Part shown: positions 1-10,437 of the stretch, piece after piece
Layout: each line of letters opens with the position of its first letter
How positions within the stretch are numbered: position 1 is the first letter of the stretch
Source: Pelagihabitans sp963710535
Lineage (GTDB): Bacteria > Bacteroidota > Bacteroidia > Flavobacteriales > Flavobacteriaceae
Assembly: GCA_963710535.1 (NCBI GenBank)
Contig: CAVQAW010000007.1
Coordinates: 453,321 to 517,320 of the forward strand
Length of the DNA: 64,000 bases
Direction: 5' to 3'
Program-made: the position numbers and the translations under genes
Notes under the pieces: generated by a model
Seen by the model: only the letters and a program-made list of their open reading frames with translations
Told to the model about the DNA's origin: nothing
Database searches by the model: none

Positions 1-1023
1 TTTGCTCGACGTTTTGTGCCCTACAAACGGCCCAATCTGCTTTTATACGATAAGGAACGTTTGGTGCGTCTATTAACAAATCCGGAGCACCCGGTACAGT
101 TGGTCGTAGCGGGAAAAGCACCTCCATTCGACGAACCGAGCAAAGACTTGATTCGGCAATGGGTGCAATTCATCCAGCAATATAGTCTATACCGCCATGT
201 CATCTTTTTAAGTGATTGCGACATGCTGCTCACGGAACAACTGGTACAAGGGGCGGATCTATGGATCAATACCCCCAGACGCCCTTGGGAGGCTTGCGGA
301 ACTAGTGGCATGAAGGTTCTGGTGAATGGGGGCATCAATTTATCCGAATTGGATGGATGGTGGGCAGAAGCCTATACCCCCGAAGTGGGCTGGGCCTTGG
401 GTGACGGAGAGGAACACGATAATGATCCCGATTGGGACCACGCCGAGGCGGAATCCCTATATAGAATTCTTGAGCAAGAAGTGGTTCCCACATTTTATCA
501 TCGTGACGTGGATGGAATACCGAAACAATGGACCACAAAGATGAGGAACAGTATGAAATTGCTGACGGCCAGGTTTTCATCCAATAGGGCAGTAAGGCAA
601 TACACGGAACGGTATTATTTGCCGGCGGCCACCAACTTTATAAAAAGGGCGGAAAAGCAAGGGAGGCTTGGAAAAAAAATTGAGGATATCAGGTTGGAAT
701 TAAGAAGTAAATGGGGTCAAATTCGTTTTGGGGAATCGCAAATTACGCATGAAAAGGGCAGCTATCTATTTCAAATCCCTATTTCCTTGAGCACCATCAA
801 ACCGGAAACCATTTTGGTGCAGTTATATGCGGATGGAATTGAAGGGGGCGATCCCGAAATTATCGACATGAAAGGCAAGGTCTTGATTAAGGAAGGGGAT
901 TTTGTTTACCAAGCCCGGATAAGGACCCAAAGACCGGCAACGGATTACACGGCTAGGGCAATCCCCAATTATGAAGGCATTTCGGTGCCTTTGGAAGATA
1001 ACCAGATCAGCTGGCAGCTTTGA
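1..1023 (+). CDS. glgP: Alpha-glucan (glycogen) phosphorylase, C-terminal part
   Basis: This is the C-terminal part (about 340 residues) of a glycogen/alpha-glucan phosphorylase, which releases glucose-1-phosphate from storage glucan in the cytoplasm. The frame is open from base 1 and reads FARRFVPYKRP, a typical internal phosphorylase segment, so the gene begins outside the window and the GTG at 16 is not a real start. The motif PWEACGTSGMK near residues 97-107 of the fragment holds the lysine that carries pyridoxal phosphate in this family. The 'ACGTSGMK' form fits the bacterial TIGR02094-type enzymes. The next gene lies 110 bp downstream on the same strand. Confidence 0.9.
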   Translation, partial: FARRFVPYKRPNLLLYDKERLVRLLTNPEHPVQLVVAGKAPPFDEPSKDLIRQWVQFIQQYSLYRHVIFLSDCDMLLTEQLVQGADLWINTPRRPWEACGTSGMKVLVNGGINLSELDGWWAEAYTPEVGWALGDGEEHDNDPDWDHAEAESLYRILEQEVVPTFYHRDVDGIPKQWTTKMRNSMKLLTARFSSNRAVRQYTERYYLPAATNFIKRAEKQGRLGKKIEDIRLELRSKWGQIRFGESQITHEKGSYLFQIPISLSTIKPETILVQLYADGIEGGDPEIIDMKGKVLIKEGDFVYQARIRTQRPATDYTARAIPNYEGISVPLEDNQISWQL

Positions 1024-1133
1024 CTTCAATTGGTGGACGAACGATGCGTTCGCCTTGGAAAATTAGAATAGCCTTTGCATTAAAAAAAATCAATTGAAAT
1101 ACTTGAATCAATAATTAAAAAACCAAAGTAAAC

Positions 1134-1586
1134 ATGACAGATTTAACATCAAGCGAATGCATACGACTTCTTAAAAACAATTATACCGGACATTTGGGAT
1201 TCATTTCACAAGGAGACCCTCATGTGATACCCATTACCTACTACTACAATCAAGCCGATAATACGATCATCAGCTATTCCGAAGAAGGGCATAAAATCAA
1301 TGCCATGCGCGATAATGGATCGGTTTCATTGCAGGTGGAGGATATCATTTCGAACAGTAACTGGCAGTCGGTGCTGGTTCTTGGTACCTTCGAAGAAATC
1401 AAGGGCAGCAATGCCAAGCTGTTGTTACATCAATTTACCGAAGGGGTAAAAAAAACATTGCAAGTAAAGGAACTCAGACATCCCGAATTCATCAGTGAAT
1501 TTTCGAGCAAGGGATATTCCGGTGGAATTCCCATTGTTTACCGTATTAATATTTCCGAAATGAAAGGGAAACGAAAGGAGACCTAA
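1134..1586 (+). CDS. Pyridoxamine 5'-phosphate oxidase-family flavin-binding protein
   Basis: A 150-residue protein with the split-barrel layout of PNPOx-like or NimA-like FMN-binding proteins: it starts with a short helix (TSSECIRLLKNNYTGHLGF), then strands containing HVIPITYYY and a SEEGHKINAMRDN segment typical of the flavin-binding face. Proteins of this group bind FMN, F420 or haem, and the substrate is generally unknown. It is much shorter than PdxH (about 215 residues) and lacks the PdxH C-terminal region, so it is unlikely to be the vitamin B6 enzyme. It sits between glgP and ppsA on the same strand, a central carbon and energy context. The exact role is not known. Confidence 0.75.
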   Translation: MTDLTSSECIRLLKNNYTGHLGFISQGDPHVIPITYYYNQADNTIISYSEEGHKINAMRDNGSVSLQVEDIISNSNWQSVLVLGTFEEIKGSNAKLLLHQFTEGVKKTLQVKELRHPEFISEFSSKGYSGGIPIVYRINISEMKGKRKET

Positions 1587-1788
1587 TATGGAAAATGAAT
1601 CTAAAAAGCACTGCGCAAATTCGATTTGGTACTTTTTGATCCCTCTTTATGCCTTTGCCCCAATCATTGATTCTAGAACAGAATCGTGATGGCCGAAGTT
1701 TTGCGAATGATTCAGGTCATTTCCAAAACATCCGTTACACTTGATATTTGTATTTATCAAGCTGGCGATGCCAGCCGCCAATACCTCA

Positions 1789-4201
1789 ATGATGAAAGAC
1801 TTTATCAAAAATTTTAACGAGATCATGCTGACCGACATTCCCGAAGTCGGTGGCAAAAACGCCTCTTTGGGTGAAATGTTCCAAAAACTGGGCTCAAAGG
1901 GGGTGCAAATACCAGATGGATTTGCCGTGACTTCGTCGGCCTATTGGCATTACCTGGAACATTCAGAACTAAAAGAATCGATTTTCAATGAACTTAAAAA
2001 ACTCGATAAAAAGGATTTTTCCAATCTTGGGAAAGTGGGCAGCCAAATCCGGAATAAATTTGCAAAAGTGCCACTTCCAACCGCGATTCGAGAGGCCGTA
2101 ACAGCCGGATTGGAAAACTTGCAAAAAAAATATGGCAATGCCATTTCACTGGCCGTTCGGAGCAGTGCCACTGCGGAAGACCTGCCTAAGGCCAGTTTTG
2201 CAGGGCAGCAGGAAAGCTATCTCAATGTAATGGGATTGAACGAATTGCTGGCCGCTTGCCAAAAGTGCTATGCCTCCCTATTTACAGATCGCGCCATCAA
2301 ATATCGTGAAGACAACGGGTTCGATCATCACAAGGTGGCCCTTTCCATCGGGGTGCAGTTAATGGTGCGTTCAGATCTGGCATGCTCCGGTGTTAATTTC
2401 ACTTTAGATCCCGATTCGGGTTTTGATAAAGTTGTTTTGGTGACCGGTGTATGGGGCCTAGGCGAAAATATAGTGCAGGGCAGCATCAATCCCGATGAGT
2501 TTTTTGTCTTCAAGCCCAGTATGAAAAAAGGCATCAAGCAACCCATCATTTCAAGAAAGCTGGGCAGCAAGGAAAAAACCATGGTATATGGAAAATCGGG
2601 GAGGGGCACCTTGAATCTGAACACCCCCGTCGATAAACAGGAACAATTCGTGCTTTCCGATGAAGAGGTCCTCAAGTTGGTAGAATGGTCGATGATCATT
2701 GAGGAACATTATGGCAGGCCCATGGATATCGAATGGGCGAAGGATGGCTTATTGGACCAACTTTTTATCGTCCAGGCGCGCCCCGAGACGATATACGGAT
2801 TGGAGAAAAACAAATTGCGCATCGTCACCTATAAACTGCTCGAAAAAGGGAAGGAAATCACCAGCGGTATGGGGCTCGGCAATAAAATTTCCGCAGGTAA
2901 GGCCAGGGTCCTGAAATCACCCAAAGATGCCCATAAACTCCTCAAAGGGGAAATCTTGGTGACGGAAAAGACCAATCCCGATTGGGATCCCATTTTAAAG
3001 AAAGCAGGGGGCATCATCACGGAACAGGGCGGACGTACCAGCCATGCCGCCATCGTGGCGCGTGAGGTCGGCGCCGCTGCCATCGTGGGGACCGGGAATG
3101 CGACCAAAGTGATACACGACGGCCAGCACATAACCATTTCCTGTGCCGAGGGCGATACCGGTTATGTTTATGAGGGGAATTTAAAGTGGGAGGAAAAGGA
3201 AGTGGACATCTCGACCTTAAAAACACCTAAAACCCAACCCATGCTCATTTTGGCCGATCCCGACCAAGCCTTTCTTGCTTTCGTTTTATCCCACTGCAGG
3301 GGTAGGTCTGATGCGATTGGAATTTGTGATCAACAATACGATTCGGATACATCCCATGGCTTTGAAACACTTCGACCTGATACAAGATAGCCAAGTGAAG
3401 GACCAAATTCAGCAGCTGACCCATCACTTTCCGAACAAAGAGGATTATTTTGTACAAAAGCTGGCTGAAGGGGTGGCCACCATCGCAGCGGCATTTTATC
3501 CAAAAGACGTCATCGTTCGTATGAGCGATTTTAAATCGAATGAGTATGCCAACCTCATCGGCGGAAAGCAGTTCGAACCTATCGAATCGAATCCCATGAT
3601 CGGGTTCAGGGGGGCTTCACGATACTACCATCCCAAATATCAGGAGGCGTTCGAACTGGAATGCAGGGCCATGAAAATGGTGCGGGAAGAGATGGGCCTG
3701 GAAAATGTAAAAATCATGATCCCATTTTGTCGTACCTTGAAGGAGGCCAAGAAAGTGGTGGATATCATGCAAGCTTACGGACTGAAACGGGGCGATCATG
3801 GGCTGCAATTGTACATGATGACGGAAATACCCAACAACGTTGTTTTGGCTGAGGAATTCGCCCAGTTCTTCGATGGGTTCTCCATCGGTTCAAACGACCT
3901 GACCCAATTGACCTTAGGCGTGGATCGGGATTCTGAATTGCTCAGTGACATTTTTGACATCAACGACCCAGGGGTCAAAAAAATGATTTCCATGGTCATC
4001 GCGTCCGCCCATAAGACCCATACCAAAATAGGATTGTGTGGCCAAGCCCCCAGTGATTATCCGGAGTTTGCCCAGTTTTTGGTGGAAAACGGCATCCACT
4101 CGATCAGCTTCAATCCCGATGCCCTCATCACGGGCATCGAGAACATCAATATGGCGGAAGCGAGCAAGGTGAGCCTTGGCATGGCGACGAGTAGTAGTTA
4201 A
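1789..4201 (+). pseudogene. ppsA: Phosphoenolpyruvate synthase, interrupted by one frameshift
   Basis: Together the two reading frames encode one PEP synthase of about 800 residues, the gluconeogenic enzyme that makes PEP, AMP and phosphate from pyruvate and ATP. Frame 1 (to about 3274) has the ATP-binding half (VGGKNASLGEMF, VRSSATAEDLPKASFAGQQE) and the swivelling phosphohistidine motif GGRTSHAAIVAREVG. Frame 2 (from about 3275) resumes as LLSFYPTAGVGLMRLEF and carries the pyruvate-binding barrel ending in CGQAPSDYPEF, with the catalytic cysteine. The frames join cleanly if one base near 3271-3277 is removed. The start at 1789 (MMKDFIKNFNEI) fits the family better than the upstream in-frame codon at 1741. 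It may be a real lesion or a consensus error. Confidence 0.9.
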
Positions 4202-4338
4202 GATGCTATTGCAGAAAAAATGAAATTTTTAAGCCCACCGACCCAACCGAGAACTGTTAAAAGGCCCGGTAGGTTTGCCATCGACCACTTCTTATGATAG
4301 GTTCGCGATATCAAGTGCAGGAATAAAACCAAATACCT

Positions 4339-4371
4339 TTTGGACACTATCGACTAAGGGTGGTATCTTTA
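4339..4371 (+). promoter_or_regulatory. Bacteroidota-type promoter of the TonB receptor gene
   Basis: TTTG at 4339-4342, a 21-base spacer and TATCTTTA at 4364-4371 match the Bacteroidota -33/-7 consensus (TTTG, then TAnnTTTG) with one mismatch. The element lies just upstream of the ATG at 4391, which gives a very short leader. The assignment rests on sequence only. Confidence 0.4.
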
Positions 4372-4390
4372 CCCCCTTAAATATTCAATT

Positions 4391-7207
4391 ATGCAGAAGC
4401 GCATCTTCGGAATGCTTATTTTAATGGCCCTAGCAACCAGTTCCCCTATCTTTTCGCAAGCCAAGGTGGGCGGTGAAATAAATGATACCCATGGCGCCCC
4501 GCTGGTGGGAGCCAATGTGGTGCTCCAGCCTTCAAATCGGTTCGGGATTACCGATATACGTGGTGTTTTTGAAATACCCAACGTCGCCCCGGGTGCCTAT
4601 TCCCTGACCATCAGTTATTTGGGGATAAAAACCTATCAAGACACCATTACCGTAGGTACTGAAGACATTTCATTGTCCCTGGATCTTGAAGATGATTTGC
4701 TCAACCTGCAAAATGTGGTCGTCACCGGCAACTTTGATCCCCGTACCCAACTCAGTTCCAGCACGTCGATTACCACCTTAAAAACAAAATCGCTGCAACA
4801 GGCTTTTCCCCGCGGTATGGCCGATCTTTTGCAATTGATCCCCGGAACATTTACCGATCCCTCGGCCGGGGAAGTATTCACCAAAGTCTACGCGCGGGGC
4901 ATTTCCGCTTCGGCCGAAGACGATACGGGTTGGTATTATGTGTCGCTTCAGGAAGATGGGCTGCCCGTTAGTTTGGTGCAGCATTCCTATTATTCGCCCG
5001 ATCTTTTCCAGAGACTCGACCTTACCACCGAAAGGGTTGAGGCCATTAGGGGCGGGAGTGCTTCCATCACGGCCATGAACGCACCAGGAGGCATCTATAA
5101 TTTCATTTCCTATGGCACTAGTGACCGATTGGGGGGCGAAGTACAGCTACAGGGCGGTCTGCAAGGAGAAAGCAACCCCTTGTTCAGGATCGATGGCAGG
5201 CTTGCCGGACCTCTGGGCAACAACTGGTTTTTTAATGTGGGCGGTCATTACCGTAAGGACGAAGGGGCCCGGAACACCGATTTCACCTTTAGCAAAGGGG
5301 GGCAGGTGAAGTTCAATGTCATCAAGAAGACCAAAAGGGGTTACCTTAAGTTTTATGGAAAAGTGTTGGATGATTTTACCAACCGTTGGACCGGGGTGGC
5401 AGCTACCGATTGGGACAACCCGACGGCTGCCTTCGGACAAGATTTTAATACTACCGCCTTGATGATGCCCGCATTCAACGCGGCGATTCCCGATGGACGA
5501 AATTTGGCCGTTGGTGCGACCAATGGTTTTGATCCTTCAAGGGGGGTGTATGCCCAGGACCTTGCTTTGGGCGGGGATTTTTTCCAGGAGTTGGGCCGAG
5601 ACTGGTCCATTCGATACAACCTCAAGTTTTCACATAAAAACGCCGACTGGCAGACCTCCATCAGCAATGCCTTCGTATCCTTGAACGATCCGCTCGCCTA
5701 TTTTATCAGCGGTGCCGAATTTCCGATCGGACAAGTGGTTTTTCGGGATGCCCGTTCGGGTCAGGAAGTGGCCAGCGTCGATAACAGTGGTATTCTTTCG
5801 GGAGGGCCCATTCAATATTTAACGGAGGGTACCTTGCCCAATGATGCCATTATGGGCACTTCAGCCTGGTACAAACAAAATACGGCCGATGAATGGATGG
5901 ATCAGTTGACCCTGCGAAAACAATGGGCAGACCATGATTTGAATTTGGGCTTTGCGTCCGGTTTTTCAAGTACCTCGCTCTTTACCCAAGGCAGTTTTGC
6001 CTATGTCACCTATGAACCGAATCCCAGAATGTTGAGGGTAACCGTGGAGAATCCCGGAGAACCCGTCATCGCTTTGTCCGATGCCAATGGGGTAAGCAAT
6101 TATGGGGGCTTGTTTTTCGTGAACTCCCGTGCCGACATACAACAATGGGCGGCATTTGCCAATGACCGTTGGCAAATTAAAGACCGTTTGCATGTAGACC
6201 TCGGCCTTCGATGGGAAACCATCGGGCATAAAGGGAGCAATGACCGGTTTGCCCCGTTTTCACAACCTGGCGGACTCGATGGCGATCCCACCACGGCCTA
6301 TGACAATGGTATCATCGCCCCCACAGGTGTGCGCGACCCTTTCGATTATAAATATGGTTATGTTTCCTATTCCGCGGGACTCAACTATCAATTCCTGGAC
6401 AACGCCGCGGTATTCGCACGTTTTTCATCTGGAAACAAGGCCCCTGAACTGAGCTATTACTTCAATAATTTTTCGAACGTGCCGATCAATCAGAAGGGCT
6501 TGGTGCAAAAAATCAAACAAGCCGAAATCGGTATCAAGTTGAGCGATGACAATTTTTCGTTTACCACCACCGCATTTTGGAGCCAATTGAAGGATATCGG
6601 AACCACCAATTTCGAGTTTGATCCCGACACCGGCAGTATTTTTTACACCCCGGTACAATTCAACGATTCCAGGACCATTGGTCTGGAATGGGAAAGCGCT
6701 TTTACCCCAATTGAGAATATAACCCTGGGCTTCAATGGCACGCTCCAAAATCCCATAGCCACGAAATGGACGGTCTATGACGCAGCAGGCTCAGTAAACA
6801 CCGATGATGACAGCGTTGTTGATTTTTCGGACAACCTGCTTCCTTTCAATCCCAAATTGATGTTCAACCTCGGCGCCGAATATGGCAAGGATAAATGGAC
6901 GGCCTTTTTCAGGTGGCAGTTCATGGGCCAGCGCGAAGGGAATATCGCCAACGCTTTCGAACTGCCCTCCTATAGCATTTTCAATGCCGGTTTGGGCTAT
7001 GCCATCGACCAACACTGGACCGCCAACATTTTGATTACCAATCTTTTCAATTCCGAAGGATTGGCCAACTTCTTTGGGGCCAATAATTTTGGCGCCAATG
7101 CCAATGGTGCCACGGCCGAATTCATCCAGGCCAATCCGGATTCCAGTTTTGTGGTGGTCCCGGTATTGCCCAGGGGGAGCATCCTGAAACTCAGCTATCG
7201 GTTCTAA
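4391..7207 (+). CDS. TonB-dependent receptor with carboxypeptidase-regulatory domain
   Basis: A 938-residue outer-membrane receptor for energised uptake of a bulky ligand. Order of parts: signal peptide (about residues 1-22, ending SPIFSQ), a beta-sandwich carboxypeptidase-regulatory domain (about 24-100, GGEINDTHGAPLVGANVVL), a plug domain (about 120-230, with VEAIRGGSASITAMNAPGG) and a long beta-barrel that ends in the aromatic tail LKLSYRF. No SusD-like gene is adjacent, so it is not a classical SusCD pair. The sulfatase-galactokinase operon starts 250 bp downstream on the same strand, so the ligand may be a glycan fragment or something released from it, which is inference. A promoter-like element precedes it. 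Confidence 0.9.
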   Translation: MQKRIFGMLILMALATSSPIFSQAKVGGEINDTHGAPLVGANVVLQPSNRFGITDIRGVFEIPNVAPGAYSLTISYLGIKTYQDTITVGTEDISLSLDLEDDLLNLQNVVVTGNFDPRTQLSSSTSITTLKTKSLQQAFPRGMADLLQLIPGTFTDPSAGEVFTKVYARGISASAEDDTGWYYVSLQEDGLPVSLVQHSYYSPDLFQRLDLTTERVEAIRGGSASITAMNAPGGIYNFISYGTSDRLGGEVQLQGGLQGESNPLFRIDGRLAGPLGNNWFFNVGGHYRKDEGARNTDFTFSKGGQVKFNVIKKTKRGYLKFYGKVLDDFTNRWTGVAATDWDNPTAAFGQDFNTTALMMPAFNAAIPDGRNLAVGATNGFDPSRGVYAQDLALGGDFFQELGRDWSIRYNLKFSHKNADWQTSISNAFVSLNDPLAYFISGAEFPIGQVVFRDARSGQEVASVDNSGILSGGPIQYLTEGTLPNDAIMGTSAWYKQNTADEWMDQLTLRKQWADHDLNLGFASGFSSTSLFTQGSFAYVTYEPNPRMLRVTVENPGEPVIALSDANGVSNYGGLFFVNSRADIQQWAAFANDRWQIKDRLHVDLGLRWETIGHKGSNDRFAPFSQPGGLDGDPTTAYDNGIIAPTGVRDPFDYKYGYVSYSAGLNYQFLDNAAVFARFSSGNKAPELSYYFNNFSNVPINQKGLVQKIKQAEIGIKLSDDNFSFTTTAFWSQLKDIGTTNFEFDPDTGSIFYTPVQFNDSRTIGLEWESAFTPIENITLGFNGTLQNPIATKWTVYDAAGSVNTDDDSVVDFSDNLLPFNPKLMFNLGAEYGKDKWTAFFRWQFMGQREGNIANAFELPSYSIFNAGLGYAIDQHWTANILITNLFNSEGLANFFGANNFGANANGATAEFIQANPDSSFVVVPVLPRGSILKLSYRF

Positions 7208-7456
7208 GAAGCACCGAATCAAAATTTTTTTGAAGGTTCGAACGAACCAGGGGGATCCATGGCACAGGATTCCCCTTGCCATTTCCGATATTTTTATAGG
7301 TCTTTTCCCAAAGCAACATACTCCTGATCATGGTTAGTTAAGGAAGGCAAGAGGCCATCTAAAACCAACATATAAACCGCCGTTGCCTATTTTAAAATAA
7401 AGTTTTATCTTAACGGTCGCGCCTTCTTAAAGAAAGTCAAACAAAAAAAAACAAAG

Positions 7457-8806
7457 ATGAATAAATCAAACCGGGATCGATCTCAAAAGACCGACCACAA
7501 GAATTCACGCAGGAATTTTGTAAAAAGTACTGCCCTGTTTACGGGAGGGGCCATGTTGTTGCCCAATTTGCAGATGAACGCCATGGTGAACGTCTTCAAC
7601 GACAAGAAATTAAAAATTGCATTGGTGGGTTGCGGGGGCCGTGGAACGGGTGCTGCCGTACAGGCTTTAATGGCAGATGACAATGTGGAATTGGTGGCCA
7701 TGGCCGATGCCTTTGAAGATAATTTGAAAAGCAGCCTGATGAACATCTCCAAGGAGATGGGTGGAAGCAAGAAGGTCAACGTCAGTGAAGCCAACCAGTT
7801 CCATGGTTTCGATGCAGCTAAAAAAGCGATGGATCTGGCCGATGTCGTGATTTTGGCAACGCCTCCGGGTTTTCGTCCCCAACACTTCGAATATGCCATC
7901 AACAACGGTAAACATGTGTTCATGGAAAAACCGGTCGCAACCGATGTGCCCGGTGTACGAAAAGTATTGGCCGCTGCCCAAATGGCCAAGGATAAAAAGC
8001 TCAATGTGGTCGTCGGACTTCAAAGACACTATCAGGACAGCTATTTGGCGGCAATCGACCAATTGAAAAAAGATGCCATCGGCAAAATCGTTTCAGGCCA
8101 GGTATATTGGGATGGTGCAGGAGTATGGGTTCGGGAGCGCCAACCTGGACAGAGCGAGCTCGAATACCAAATGAGAAACTGGTATTATTTCAACTGGTTG
8201 TGCGGTGACCATATCTTGGAACAGCACATCCACAATATCGATGTGGCCAACTGGTTCGTCGGCGAATATCCCATCTCGGCCCAAGGCATGGGTGGCAGGC
8301 AGGTTCGCGTGGGCAAAGACCATGGCGAGATCTTCGACCATCACTTTGTGGAGTATACCTATCCAAGCGGTGCCGTCATAGCCAGCCAATGCAGGCACCA
8401 GCCCGATACCATGAGCAGGGTTTCCGAATTCTTTCAAGGCACCAAAGGCACGGTTTCCACAGAAGGTGACAATGCCACACTGAAAGACTGGGGGGGTACA
8501 ACCTTGTTCGAACATAGGGGCAAGGACGATCCGAATCCTTATCAGGTAGAACATGTCAAATTGTTCGAATCGATTCGTAACGGTGGGGTGATTGCCGATG
8601 CCGAAAATGGAGCCAAGAGCACGATGAGCGCCATCATAGGACGAATGGCTACCTATTCAGGCAAGATCATTAAATGGGATGAGGCCATGCAATCGAACCT
8701 AGATCTGGCGCCCGATGACCTTACCTGGGACTCCCCGGCACCGGTTCAACCGAATGCCGATGGCACCTATACGGTTCCTACGCCCGGCAAGACCATTGTG
8801 ATGTAA
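7457..8806 (+). CDS. Gfo/Idh/MocA-family oxidoreductase with Tat signal
   Basis: A 449-residue NAD(P)-dependent oxidoreductase of the glucose-fructose oxidoreductase type. The N-terminus carries a twin-arginine export signal (SRRNFVKS at about residues 17-24, then a hydrophobic stretch ending near LPN), followed by the Rossmann motif VGCGGRGTGAA and the family motif MEKPVATD. The exported form suggests a periplasmic enzyme exported with its bound cofactor, which is common in Bacteroidota glycan loci. The sulfatase gene follows after 16 bp, so the two are co-transcribed. The substrate is unknown: related enzymes act on sugars or sugar acids, and some exported members act as glycosidases. Confidence 0.88.
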   Translation: MNKSNRDRSQKTDHKNSRRNFVKSTALFTGGAMLLPNLQMNAMVNVFNDKKLKIALVGCGGRGTGAAVQALMADDNVELVAMADAFEDNLKSSLMNISKEMGGSKKVNVSEANQFHGFDAAKKAMDLADVVILATPPGFRPQHFEYAINNGKHVFMEKPVATDVPGVRKVLAAAQMAKDKKLNVVVGLQRHYQDSYLAAIDQLKKDAIGKIVSGQVYWDGAGVWVRERQPGQSELEYQMRNWYYFNWLCGDHILEQHIHNIDVANWFVGEYPISAQGMGGRQVRVGKDHGEIFDHHFVEYTYPSGAVIASQCRHQPDTMSRVSEFFQGTKGTVSTEGDNATLKDWGGTTLFEHRGKDDPNPYQVEHVKLFESIRNGGVIADAENGAKSTMSAIIGRMATYSGKIIKWDEAMQSNLDLAPDDLTWDSPAPVQPNADGTYTVPTPGKTIVM

Positions 8807-8822
8807 AAGAAAAAGCATACCC

Positions 8823-10407
8823 ATGCAATTTGATAAGTTTACATTGTCCCTGCTTTTGGCAGGGACAGTCTTTTGGTCCTGTAACGAAAAGGCCGATGCA
8901 CCACTGGAGGATAAGACAATAAGGCCCAATATCATCTATATCTTGGCCGATGACCTTAGGATATGCCGATATCGGGGCCTACGGCCAGCAGAAAATAGAG
9001 ACGCCGAATATCGATGCCCTGGCAAAAACGGGCATGCGATTTACCCAACATTACAGCAGTGCCCCCGTTTGTGCCCCGGCCCGGCACATGCTGTTGACGG
9101 GCCTTCATGCCGGACACGCCTTCATCCGAAGCAATTATGAATGGGGCGAACGCGGCGACGTTTGGAATTATCGTGCGATGGCCAAAGATTCGACCTTGGA
9201 GGGTCAAGGGCCCATGCCCGATAGCACCATAACCTTGGCACATCGCCTAAAGCAAGTGGGCTATGTCACTGGAATGGTCGGAAAATGGGGTTTGGGTGCC
9301 CCACATACGGCTTCGATTCCGAATGAAATGGGTTTTGATTTTTTCTATGGATACAACTGCCAGCGCCAGGCACATACCTATTACCCCCTGCACCTCTACC
9401 AAAATAGGAACAGGGTACATTTACGAAATGATACGATCGCCCCGAATATTCCCTTTCCAGCGGGTGAAGATTCAAATGACCCTGCCAACTATGCCGATTT
9501 TACCCTGACGGACTATGCGCCAGATCTCATGTTCAAGGCGTTGACCGATTTTGTGGACACGCATAAAAAAGAACCCTTCTTTATGTATTGGGCCAGCCCC
9601 ATTCCGCATGTGGCACTGCAGGCGCCCAAACGATGGGTAGATCATTATATCGCAAAATTCGGGGAAGAAGAGCCCTACTTGGCGGGAAGCCCCGGGGGTT
9701 ATTTTCCGCATAAAAACCCACATGCCGCCTATGCGGCCATGATTTCTTATTTGGATGAGAATATCGGCAAGTTGGTGCAGCAGTTGAAAGACGCCAATAT
9801 TTACGAAAACACCTTGATTGTGTTTACTTCCGACAACGGCCCCAGCTATGCCGGGGGTGCCGATCCGGAATGGTTCGATAGTGCCCGCCCCTTTGATGGC
9901 AGGTACGGTAGGGCCAAAGGATTTTTATATGAAGGGGGCATTCGGGTGCCGATGATCGCTTCCTGGCCAGGTAAGATACCGGCCGGGAGCAGCTCCGATC
10001 TGATTTCCGCACAGTACGACATCCCTGCCACCTTGGCTGAACTTACGGGCTACCCTTTGCCTTCCGACAATGACGGTATCAGTATGTTGCCCACCTTATT
10101 GGGCAGCGGCAATCAAAAGACCCATGAATTCCTGTATTGGGAATTTCCCAGTTATGGCGGCCAAGTTGCGATGCGCATGGGCGATTGGAAACTTATTCGA
10201 CGCAACCTTATGAATGATGAAGGTCCAACACTCGAACTTTATAACCTGAAAGAAGATCCCACCGAAACCCGGAATATTGCGGCAATGCACCCCGAAATAC
10301 TGAAAAGGGCCGCTGAAATATTCTACAGGGAACGCGACCGACCTGAGATGGAGGCCTTCCAGATACCGCTCATCGACAATGGACTCCTTACAGAAAAAAT
10401 GGACTAA
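8823..10407 (+). pseudogene. Lipoprotein sulfatase (arylsulfatase A type), one frameshift
   Basis: A sulfatase of about 527 residues that hydrolyses a sulfate ester, probably on a glycan. The first frame gives a lipoprotein signal (lipobox FWSC) and RPNIIYILADDL. The second frame continues GYADIGAYGQQKIETPNID. They join if one base near 8957 (ctt-a-gga) is removed. The active-site motif is C-A-P-A-R, the cysteine type that must be oxidised to formylglycine. The calcium-site motif TSDNG and the lysine motif MVGKWGLG are present. The gene is followed 30 bp later by a formylglycine-generating enzyme gene, its expected activator. Surface or periplasmic location is inferred from the lipobox. The lesion may be a consensus error. 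Confidence 0.88.
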
Positions 10408-10437
10408 CTTTGAATCACGAATCGAATCGAACATAAC

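Noticed and set aside
3265..3285. Programmed +1 frameshifting in ppsA
   Set aside because: No stop codon or known slippery sequence sits at the shift site, and several other genes in the window show the same type of single-base change.
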